Position numbers and translations under genes: made by a program. The notes beneath the pieces are model-generated. The model saw nothing but the letters and a program-made list of their open reading frames with translations, did not search any database and was not told the DNA's origin. This document shows, one piece after another, positions 1-5,692 of a stretch of DNA of 5,692 nt. Source of the DNA: an uncultured Saprospiraceae bacterium (GTDB lineage Bacteria; Bacteroidota; Bacteroidia; Chitinophagales; Saprospiraceae); the NCBI GenBank assembly GCA_937959095.1, contig CALGLY010000628.1:1-5692 (forward strand), given 5' to 3'. Positions within the stretch are counted from its first letter, which is position 1, and every line of letters begins with the position of its first letter.

Positions 1-41
1 CTGTAAATTAGAATTAATCATAATAACAGCTATGATTTCCG

Positions 42-72
42 ACTGGACTCCCCTTTGTGGGAGTCTAGTTTT
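42..72 (+). terminator. Intrinsic terminator of an upstream gene
   Basis: Positions 42-52 pair with 59-69 to form an 11-bp stem with one G-U pair and a 6-base loop (CTTTGT). The right arm runs straight into TTTT (69-72). The T-run lies only on the right side, so the terminator acts on + strand transcripts and belongs to a gene that ends at or before the left window edge. Frame 1 reads CTG TAA at 1-6, which could be the last codon and stop of that gene, but this cannot be shown from so few bases. Confidence 0.8.
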
Positions 73-138
73 GAAAAGACAACACCATAAAATACAATAT
101 AAGTCAAATGTACCACTATTACATTTTTATTAAATAGC

Positions 139-176
139 GAATTTTCGCTAAACAGAATGTTGTTTAGCTGAAATTC
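139..176. repeat. Imperfect inverted repeat with an alternative overlapping hairpin
   Basis: The core GCTAAACA (147-154) pairs perfectly with TGTTTAGC (161-168) around a 6-base loop. The stem extends outward through GAATTT (139-144) and AAATTC (171-176), with one T-G wobble and one C-T mismatch. A second hairpin, TAGCGA (135-140) with TCGCTA (145-150), shares bases with this stem, so the two are mutually exclusive in RNA. No T-run follows on the + strand, so it is not a standard + terminator. It could be an operator or a structured leader element; the function is unknown. Confidence 0.5.
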
Positions 177-242
177 TACCAAAATTTATACTTATCTCAA
201 AACAACAAAACATAGCCGATGTTATAACTCACTAATTCTAAC

Positions 243-254
243 ATAGCATGCTAT
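243..254. repeat. Perfect 12-bp palindrome ATAGCATGCTAT
   Basis: The 12 bases are identical to their own reverse complement. The TAGC/GCTA half-sites recur in the other inverted repeats of this leader (135-150, 147-168, 342-353), and another TATAGC follows at 256-261. It could be a dimeric regulator site. No regulator family can be named from sequence alone. Confidence 0.4.
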
Positions 255-270
255 TTATAGCAAATAAGGG

Positions 271-298
271 AATAAATGAAGGCATAGTAAATAAATGA
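271..298. repeat. Direct repeat AATAAATGA x2
   Basis: AATAAATGA occurs at 271-279 and again at 290-298, 19 bp start to start, close to two helical turns. The copies lie just upstream of the candidate -7 element at 323-330, where a direct-repeat activator could bind. The AT-rich composition makes chance repeats of this length plausible. Confidence 0.25.
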
Positions 299-322
299 CA
301 AAAACCAATATGTATAAGTTGT

Positions 323-330
323 TAAATTTG
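323..330 (+). promoter_or_regulatory. Candidate Bacteroidota -7 promoter element
   Basis: TAAATTTG matches the Bacteroidota sigma-factor -7 consensus TAnnTTTG exactly. No TTG-type -33 box sits at the usual spacing (the bases near 296-306 read TGACAAAAACC), so the promoter would be weak or activator-dependent. If real, transcription would start near 337 and give a leader of about 130 bases before the ATG at 471. The palindrome at 342-353 would then lie just past the start site, a repressor-like position. Confidence 0.3.
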
Positions 331-341
331 AGAAAGCGAAT

Positions 342-353
342 GATTAGCTAATC
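342..353. repeat. Perfect 12-bp palindrome GATTAGCTAATC
   Basis: This perfect palindrome has an AGCT centre and TTAGC half-sites, and starts 12 bases after the candidate -7 element. It could be an operator for the GH16 gene. The shared TAGC core with the other inverted repeats in this leader is the main support. Confidence 0.4.
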
Positions 354-470
354 TGGATTTACTCTACTAGCAAACGTACTCACACACGCTCTTACCTGCT
401 ACAATAGAAGACACAATTTTTACCAATTTGCACAAGTCTATTATTCAATTTTAAAGAATTACGTACAATT

Positions 471-2753
471 ATGAGACAGATAACGACTCTACTAATAATG
501 ATATTTATTTGCACCGTTTATTCTCTATCAGCGCAAAATAGTCCTTATTTTCTATCAGGCAACGATCCAAAGCCTTCGGGAAAAAAATGGGTTAAAATAG
601 AGGATATGTCAGATGAATTTAATGGAACATCACTTAATACCAGTAAATGGAAAAATACAGACCCAACACGTTGGAAAGGGCGCCCGCCTGGTTTGTTTAT
701 GGAAAATACAGTTTCCGTAGAGAATGGAGAACTCAAAATTACCAACTATCAATTTGATGAACCTTTCTATTTAGATGGAAAAAGGTGGACGCATGCCTGT
801 GGGCTGGTTCGCTCCAAAAAGACGCATACTTATGGCTATTATGAGTGTAAAATGAAAGCCAATAAAACTTTTCTATCCTCTACATTTTGGTTAATTAATT
901 ATGCTTCTGGCAGTGGATGTAATCGTAGAGTTACCGAATTAGATATTCAAGAATGTGTAGGGGAAGTTACTGGTTCACAATATAGATTCGGTACACATAT
1001 GATTTCACACACACACCACCGTATCTCGCAAGCACCAGCAGGTTGTCAGCCAAATGCTAGTAGCCATAAAGCAATTGAACTTAGTACTAAGCCTTATGAA
1101 CGCTACTATGTATATGGTGTATGGTGGAAAAACAAGGATCAAGCCTTATTCTACTTAGATGGCGTTTATCAATATACTGTCAATTTACCTTCCGATTTCA
1201 ATATACCGATGTTCTTAAATATGGTTACAGAAACTTATGATTGGAATCCAACTCCCGCTAATGGTGGTATGACAGGAAGTGCAGCTGACAGAACAACCTC
1301 TTATCAATGGGTACGTTCATGGCAATTAGAAGATGGCAATACCGTAGATGAAACCGTTGCGCTGAATAACGCACCTACTAGTATACCATCTCAAACAAGC
1401 TACACAGTTAATGTCAATTACACTGCTGCACAAGCACGTGATGTCGTTGTCGAATTTTGGTCGCCTAGTGGGTACATAGATGCTGGAAGAAAAACCGTAG
1501 CAGCAGGTAGAGGAATCGCTTCTGTAGATGTAAATCTTGACTATGCACCTACTCCAGGGGCAGGATATATTTGGAAAGCATCCATTCGTCCTGTTGGTAC
1601 AAACTGGCAACAAAATCTAGACAATGACCAAGTTAATAATGTAACTGTTGTCAGTCCTTATTCGGATGAGGTCAACTTAAGCAATGCTCCTACTAATGTC
1701 ATTAGTCAAACATCATACACTCTAAACGTGCAATACGAGGCTTCACAAAATCGGGATATTGTTGTCGAATTTTGGTCGCCTAGTGGCTATATAGATGCTG
1801 GTAAAAAAACCGTAGCAGCAGGTACAGGAATCGCTTCTGTGGATATAGAACTTGACTATGCGCCCAATCCAGGTTCAGGTTATATTTGGAAAGCATCTAT
1901 TCGTCCTATTGGTGCAAACTGGCAACAAAACCTCGACAATGATTTAGTGAATAATATAACTGTCGTAACTCCACAACTGATACCCAATGGAAAATATGCT
2001 ATCAAAAGCAAAGCCAACAATCATTACCTTGGTGCACCTGCTTGGTCTGATTCAGGCAATAACTATAATGTTATTACAGTAAACCCTGGTTCGTATGATG
2101 ACCAACGTTGGCAGTTTACACACCTTGGTAATAATATTTACAGTATCAAATTATCGTGTTGCAATCGCTACTTAGAAGTGTCTTATGCAAGTTGTACTAA
2201 TGGTAGCAATGTCAGTACTTGGCTATCTCCTAATAACAACCACCAAAAATGGAAGTTGAGCAAAGTAGGTAACGATTATATGTTCAAGCCATTGCACTGT
2301 CAAAGTAAAGCGATGGATAGGCAACCCAATAGTGGTACTTCTCAAACTAAAGGCGAAGACAATGTACACTTATGGGCTACTAATTCTGCTAACAGCAATC
2401 AACTTTGGCAAATTATACCAGATGGTGATGCACTCGTAAATAGTGATGTAAATAAAATTACGACAGTTGATAGCGAAAGCCAAGCTTTTGCAGTAGAAGT
2501 ATATCCTAACCCTATACATCCTACAGGCACTTGGTTCATTGATATGAGGCTCAGTCTAGATAGTGATGTAGAAGTAAAGTTATTCGACATTACAGGAAAG
2601 CAAATCTATAACGAGCTGTACAAAAATCAAGCAAAAGGATTTTTTAAGCTTTACTTAGATAATACCGAGGTTCAGCAATTAAATAAAGGAATCTACCTGC
2701 TCAAAATCCGCAGTCGTGCAGGTGAGTATACTCAACGCTTAATAGTACAGTAG
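471..2753 (+). CDS. Secreted GH16 polysaccharidase (agarase/porphyranase/carrageenase clade) with RICIN and T9SS sorting domains
   Basis: A 760-residue endo-glycanase predicted to act outside the cell on agar- or carrageenan-type red-algal galactans. Residues 1-22 are a type I signal peptide with likely cleavage after SLSAQ; there is no lipobox. The GH16 domain spans about 40-287. It carries the ExDxxE active site as ELDIQE, with E156 the likely nucleophile, D158 the helper and E161 the acid/base, plus the WKGRPPG motif at 68-74 and the FYLDG and ETYDWNP stretches typical of marine GH16 enzymes. Two 99-residue modules follow (296-394 and 401-499). A RICIN-type beta-trefoil (503-651) has three QxW motifs ending at W547, W594 and W646, implying sugar binding. 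Residues 673-760 are a type A T9SS sorting domain (YPNP, LFDITGKQIY, GIYLLKI), so export uses Sec and then T9SS. The start at 471 is fixed by the signal peptide; no clear Shine-Dalgarno is present, as is usual in this phylum. The catalytic class is secure, the exact substrate is not. Confidence 0.92.
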   Translation: MRQITTLLIMIFICTVYSLSAQNSPYFLSGNDPKPSGKKWVKIEDMSDEFNGTSLNTSKWKNTDPTRWKGRPPGLFMENTVSVENGELKITNYQFDEPFYLDGKRWTHACGLVRSKKTHTYGYYECKMKANKTFLSSTFWLINYASGSGCNRRVTELDIQECVGEVTGSQYRFGTHMISHTHHRISQAPAGCQPNASSHKAIELSTKPYERYYVYGVWWKNKDQALFYLDGVYQYTVNLPSDFNIPMFLNMVTETYDWNPTPANGGMTGSAADRTTSYQWVRSWQLEDGNTVDETVALNNAPTSIPSQTSYTVNVNYTAAQARDVVVEFWSPSGYIDAGRKTVAAGRGIASVDVNLDYAPTPGAGYIWKASIRPVGTNWQQNLDNDQVNNVTVVSPYSDEVNLSNAPTNVISQTSYTLNVQYEASQNRDIVVEFWSPSGYIDAGKKTVAAGTGIASVDIELDYAPNPGSGYIWKASIRPIGANWQQNLDNDLVNNITVVTPQLIPNGKYAIKSKANNHYLGAPAWSDSGNNYNVITVNPGSYDDQRWQFTHLGNNIYSIKLSCCNRYLEVSYASCTNGSNVSTWLSPNNNHQKWKLSKVGNDYMFKPLHCQSKAMDRQPNSGTSQTKGEDNVHLWATNSANSNQLWQIIPDGDALVNSDVNKITTVDSESQAFAVEVYPNPIHPTGTWFIDMRLSLDSDVEVKLFDITGKQIYNELYKNQAKGFFKLYLDNTEVQQLNKGIYLLKIRSRAGEYTQRLIVQ
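1356..1967 (+). repeat. Tandem duplication of a 99-residue module in the GH16 protein
   Basis: Copy 1 is 1356-1652 (residues 296-394) and copy 2 is 1671-1967 (residues 401-499), with a 315-base period. By manual ungapped alignment 78 of 99 residues match. Cores such as VVEFWSPSGYIDAG, KTVAAG and GYIWKASIRP are identical, and DNA stretches such as GTTGTCGAATTTTGGTCGCC are unchanged. Alternating hydrophobic residues suggest an Ig-like beta-sandwich. The conserved W and Y residues would fit a carbohydrate-binding or spacer role. I do not recognise a named family. Confidence 0.85.
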
Positions 2754-2848
2754 TAGAACATATAAGATTCTCGATTCATTGGTAGAATCATGGGCAAGTA
2801 AAAAACAGGTCTTATTTTATACCGTTCTATTCAAAAAGAGCTAAAGTC

Positions 2849-2892
2849 GAGTTCAGATGACCAGCATTTTAAAATGTTGGTCATCTGAACTC
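2849..2892. terminator. Long hairpin between convergent genes, likely bidirectional terminator
   Basis: Bases 2849-2870 are complementary to 2871-2892 across all 22 pairs, with a single G-U wobble, giving a 44-base near-perfect inverted repeat centred on TTTTAAAA. It lies 95 bases after the GH16 stop and 14 bases after the protease stop, the expected place for a shared terminator. It is atypical because no T-run follows either arm directly. On the minus strand a TTTTT occurs about ten bases beyond the stem. A transposon-derived repeat is an alternative. Confidence 0.6.
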
Positions 2893-2906
2893 CCATTCTA
2901 ACTACA

Positions 2907-5692
2907 TCAGTTCAAACTCACGGGTGTCGCGGTCATTATTCCCAAATGGTTGCGATGTCTTATTGCTATATGATAAGTTCCAGCAGTAACTGGAAATGCT
3001 ACACTGGATACGCCATCTACATCTACAACATCTCCATCAGCCTGCAAAAGTGCGGATCGTGTAGCAATAATAGTGGAAGGATTACTAGCATCCCGTAATT
3101 CTACAACTACCCAATCTACTATTGCTTCGCCCCCTGTCAGGGTATTAGTAGCGATAAATTCACCACCACCACCTAAGTGGTTATAACCTAAAGCAGTATA
3201 AGGCTCAGTCATCGGTACTAAATTAACTGTTACCAAATTAGATGTCATTGTACCAGAAGAATATGCTCCTTGTAAAAATACTTTTGGGCTTACGCTTATA
3301 ATATTTCCTGCCGAAAAATCAGAAGAACACCCAATTTGTAATTCATCTACTTCCACAACACCATCTCCCCAGGCTTCCATCGCAATTGTAATCGAACTAA
3401 TGTCAGAAATAGCACTTACAGTCTTCGTAGCATCCGCATTAGCATCCGTAAAATTACTGTTTCTATCTATCCATAGATGTGCCACGGTTTGCGTAGCTTC
3501 TAGCTTATAGCGAATAACTAATCTATAGGTTGTATTCTCTTGTACACTTATACTAGAAGAATTATTATCTATTGATAAAAGACTTCCCCAACGTTTTCCG
3601 AAGGCAATATCTTGTCTATCGTTTGGACGAATCCAGAAACCGCCATCAGCGCGTACAATAGGTTGTATTAGGCAACTTATCCAAACTTCTTCTCCGTTTG
3701 CGAAGGCTTGATTTAAGTTTCTAGTACACCATTTAGTAGCATCTTCGTTTTGAAGTGTCATTCGCATTTTATTGGCGGTGCTACTATGTCCAGCAAAATT
3801 AAGCGAACCTGAAAGTGCCTCAATAGAACCATTCATTGCATTTGGTATTGACCACGCACCATTGAATCCTGTTCCACCATCTGCTCCATCTATTGTGGTG
3901 TTGACTGGGTAGTCAAAGATATCTTCGGTAAGTTGTAAACACTGTAAATTATCACAAATACTGTCTCCATTTCCATCATTAGTAGCGGCGTTTGGACAAT
4001 CATCGCAAGCATCAGGAATGTTATCGCCATCTTGGTCTAAATTATCATCAAAGCCTTCGCAAGCATCCAAGAGGTCACATACTCCATCGCTATCACTATC
4101 TCCTACTGTGACCCTACAATCACATAATTCAATATCCACCCAACGTTGATCACCCGTACCCCCAGAGGCAGTAAATGTAATATCTGTACCTTCCCAATTA
4201 AACATATCTCCCTGCTCCATTGCTGCATCAAAAAAGTCAATAACAGGTAGCCAATTACTCCCTAGACCTGGTGGAAGCATCGTGATAGACTGTGGTCGAG
4301 TATCAAGTAATCGAGTAACCGCCGAACCTGGTCCAGGAATATGGTGTAAAAGTACACCTGTTTTTTCCACTCTAATATGATCGCTATCGGGTTCGTAACT
4401 AATCCATAGATTATCACCAAGTTGCAGTCCATACTTATGTTGCGTATTATAACTATCTACTAATGCGTACTCATGAAGTCGGTAAGTTGTACAACCACCA
4501 GCATTAATAGGAGCACATTCAATTTCAGAAGGCTGAATCCAGCCAAGAAAATACTTCATATAACTTGGTAGGTCAGCTAGTAAGCCTGCATTGCCTTCAC
4601 TTCCCATAAAGTGATAAGGGTCGTGACCGCCTGTGGGCGCACCTGGAAACACATCTGCACCACCTTCAATAGTTTCTGCATGTCCTAAACCAAAGGCATG
4701 AAACGTTTCATGAATATTGCCTTGATAATACCATGACAAGTTATTGTTTGCCCAAACACTTCCCGTAAGTCCATTGCCAGATCCCAAAGCACCACCACCA
4801 CCAAAATCGGTAGTAGATTGGTGGAGGTACATGACTACATTGTATGAACTAAGATCATACCCATCATTTCCTACCAGCGTACTGAATGCTGTTGATAGTG
4901 CCCCAATGCCATTATTATTAGGATCTACCGTAAAATTATAAACAGGAGTCATCTCCACATCTATCCAAGCTAAGTCAAAGGATACCTCTCGGAGATAAGC
5001 GTCCATTTCTGCCTCAAATGTTGCTAAATCAGCGTCAGTATCATCCCAAGTATGCGTGGCAGGGTCAACACCTCTGATAATTAGCATCGTACGCTCACCA
5101 AGTACTAAGTTGGTTTGTTGTGGAAGTAAGTTACAGTTGATATTACAATCATTTCCTATTGGACAATCATCATTAGCGTCACAGGTGCCGTCATTATCTG
5201 TATCTTGAAATGTACCGACGCATTCACAACTTGCATCGTATGCATCATTGATAGTACATACATCACCATCGTCACATGACATACCTATCATTGCAGGATC
5301 ACAAATCTCTTGAGGCTCAGGTGTACAACCAATATAAAATTCATCAATTTCCATTATGCCATCTCCCCATTGCTCCATTGCAATCTGGACATTACTAATA
5401 CTTGAAATTGCTACGTCAGTATGCGTAATATCTGCGTTCGCATCAGTGAAATTGCTATTTCTATTAATCCATAAGTGGGCAATTGTTTGAGTAGCTTCCA
5501 ACTTATACCGAACTACCAATTTATAAGTGGTATTTGCCGCTACATTCGTGCTGGAACTAGTATTATTGATAGCTAATAGAGTCCCCCATCGTTTTCCAAT
5601 AGCAATATCTTGTCTGCCATCTGGACGAATCCAAAAGCCTCCATTCGCAACTGTAATGGGCTGTATGAGGCAACTCATCCAGACTTCATCAC
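2907..5692 (-). CDS. Modular surface protein with M11-like zinc metalloprotease domain (5' partial)
   Basis: The reading frame stays open to the right window edge, so the N-terminus and signal peptide are missing. Numbering here takes the internal Met at 5676-5678 as 1. Order: beta-sandwich copy 1 (to C118); a Cys-rich module (126-155, CDDGDVCTIND core); TSP3 calcium-binding segment (158-182); metalloprotease (about 190-520); more TSP3 repeats (527-580, DxDxDG type); beta-sandwich copy 2 (586-784); C-terminal domain (785-923) with VDWVVVELRD and HRNHLG motifs. The protease has the complete metzincin zinc motif HETFHAFGLGH (H323, E324, H327, H333) and a probable Met-turn at M358 (HFMGS), followed by YMKYFLGW, a layout like gametolysin-type M11 peptidases. 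It should cleave protein outside the cell. No T9SS sorting domain is visible before the TGA at 2907-2909, which is odd for this architecture. The Zn protease call is secure, the M11 assignment is moderate and the substrate is unknown. Confidence 0.85.
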   Translation of the reverse strand, partial: DEVWMSCLIQPITVANGGFWIRPDGRQDIAIGKRWGTLLAINNTSSSTNVAANTTYKLVVRYKLEATQTIAHLWINRNSNFTDANADITHTDVAISSISNVQIAMEQWGDGIMEIDEFYIGCTPEPQEICDPAMIGMSCDDGDVCTINDAYDASCECVGTFQDTDNDGTCDANDDCPIGNDCNINCNLLPQQTNLVLGERTMLIIRGVDPATHTWDDTDADLATFEAEMDAYLREVSFDLAWIDVEMTPVYNFTVDPNNNGIGALSTAFSTLVGNDGYDLSSYNVVMYLHQSTTDFGGGGALGSGNGLTGSVWANNNLSWYYQGNIHETFHAFGLGHAETIEGGADVFPGAPTGGHDPYHFMGSEGNAGLLADLPSYMKYFLGWIQPSEIECAPINAGGCTTYRLHEYALVDSYNTQHKYGLQLGDNLWISYEPDSDHIRVEKTGVLLHHIPGPGSAVTRLLDTRPQSITMLPPGLGSNWLPVIDFFDAAMEQGDMFNWEGTDITFTASGGTGDQRWVDIELCDCRVTVGDSDSDGVCDLLDACEGFDDNLDQDGDNIPDACDDCPNAATNDGNGDSICDNLQCLQLTEDIFDYPVNTTIDGADGGTGFNGAWSIPNAMNGSIEALSGSLNFAGHSSTANKMRMTLQNEDATKWCTRNLNQAFANGEEVWISCLIQPIVRADGGFWIRPNDRQDIAFGKRWGSLLSIDNNSSSISVQENTTYRLVIRYKLEATQTVAHLWIDRNSNFTDANADATKTVSAISDISSITIAMEAWGDGVVEVDELQIGCSSDFSAGNIISVSPKVFLQGAYSSGTMTSNLVTVNLVPMTEPYTALGYNHLGGGGEFIATNTLTGGEAIVDWVVVELRDASNPSTIIATRSALLQADGDVVDVDGVSSVAFPVTAGTYHIAIRHRNHLGIMTATPVSLN
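3327..3680 (-). repeat. Beta-sandwich domain copy 2 (118-residue conserved core)
   Basis: Residues 667-784 of the protease fragment, on the C-terminal side of the TSP3 linker. They align without gaps to the copy at 5325-5678, with 85 of 118 residues identical by manual count. The complete domain probably starts near 3923 at the FDYP motif, giving about 200 residues. That length and the GGFWIRP and YKLEATQTVAHLWID strands suggest a LamG/concanavalin-like jelly roll, perhaps sugar- or matrix-binding. This is inferred from pattern only. Confidence 0.75.
5325..5678 (-). repeat. Beta-sandwich domain copy 1 (N-terminal part outside window)
   Basis: This is the counterpart of 3327-3680, 666 residues upstream in the same protein. 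Similarity continues past the Met at 5678: the codons up to 5690 read DEVW, matching EEVW in copy 2. The domain therefore continues beyond the window, and the Met at 5678 is internal. Confidence 0.75.

Larger units (their letters stand above)
74..470. other. Non-coding control region upstream of the GH16 gene
   Basis: This stretch of nearly 400 bases has no credible coding sequence on either strand. It is very AT-rich and stop-dense. It contains an imperfect 38-base inverted repeat (139-176), two perfect 12-bp palindromes (243-254 and 342-353), a 9-base direct repeat (271-279 and 290-298) and one match to the Bacteroidota -7 promoter element (323-330). It lies between a terminator and the start codon at 471, so it most likely carries the promoter and operators of the downstream polysaccharidase gene. 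A small RNA cannot be excluded. Confidence 0.6.

Noticed and set aside
2..130. Frame 2 is open from the left edge for about 43 codons
   Set aside because: It runs straight through a strong terminator hairpin and shows no domain-like sequence, so it is probably chance.
545..745. Minus-strand open frame inside the GH16 gene
   Set aside because: It overlaps the conserved GH16 N-terminal region in another frame and shows no recognisable protein features. The minus-strand frames at 1326-1613 and 2399-2590 are rejected for the same reason.
2766..2789. Six-base inverted repeat GATTCT/AGAATC with a 12-base loop
   Set aside because: The stem is short, the loop is long, no T-run follows, and the much stronger hairpin at 2849-2892 is nearby.
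2836..2906. Possible frameshifted continuation of the protease past its stop (minus strand reading ELDFSSF)
   Set aside because: It needs a frame change, crosses the hairpin and ends after a few codons, so it does not restore a sorting domain.
4697..4712. Perfect 16-bp palindrome CATGAAACGTTTCATG
   Set aside because: It is exactly the DNA encoding HETFH of the protease zinc motif. The codons for H, E, T, F and H happen to be self-complementary, so coding constraint explains it.
4786..4803. CACCACCACC low-complexity run, with a similar run near 3163-3175
   Set aside because: These encode short Gly runs (GGGG) within conserved parts of the protein and are too short to be a microsatellite of note.
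4744..4941. Plus-strand open frame of 65 codons
   Set aside because: It lies opposite the conserved metalloprotease domain. Its proline-rich part is only the antisense of the Gly-rich stretch of the protease.

Overview
The window is AT-rich and looks like marine Bacteroidota DNA, probably Saprospiria-like. The evidence is a type IX secretion (T9SS) C-terminal sorting domain, a marine-type GH16 polysaccharidase, Cys-rich and thrombospondin-3 modules, an 'HRNHLG' surface-protein domain, and the lack of a clear Shine-Dalgarno. The genus assignment is inference.

Layout. Positions 1-73 hold a strong intrinsic terminator for a gene lying to the left of the window. Positions 74-470 contain no gene. 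They hold a cluster of inverted repeats sharing a TAGC/GCTA core, a direct repeat and one Bacteroidota-type -7 promoter match, and are probably the control region of the next gene. Positions 471-2753 (+) encode a 760-residue secreted GH16 enzyme of the agarase/porphyranase/carrageenase clade. Its parts, in order, are a signal peptide, the catalytic domain, two nearly identical 99-residue modules, a RICIN-type beta-trefoil and a T9SS sorting domain. Positions 2754-2906 separate two convergent genes and carry a 22-bp-stem hairpin. Positions 2907-5692 (-) encode the C-terminal 927 or so residues of a larger surface protein whose 5' end is outside the window. It contains a gametolysin-like (M11-type) zinc metalloprotease between two copies of an undescribed-looking beta-sandwich domain, with Cys-rich and calcium-binding TSP3 linkers and a C-terminal HRNHLG domain.

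Function together. Both products look like large, modular, exported proteins that could act on the matrix of marine algae, one on sulfated or agar-type galactans and one on protein or glycoprotein. They are convergent, so they are not one operon, and functional coupling is only a hypothesis. I found no CRISPR array, RNA gene, insertion sequence or defence system. The least explained parts are the duplicated modules in both proteins, the palindrome cluster upstream of the GH16 gene, and the protease's C-terminus, which stops without a recognisable sorting domain.
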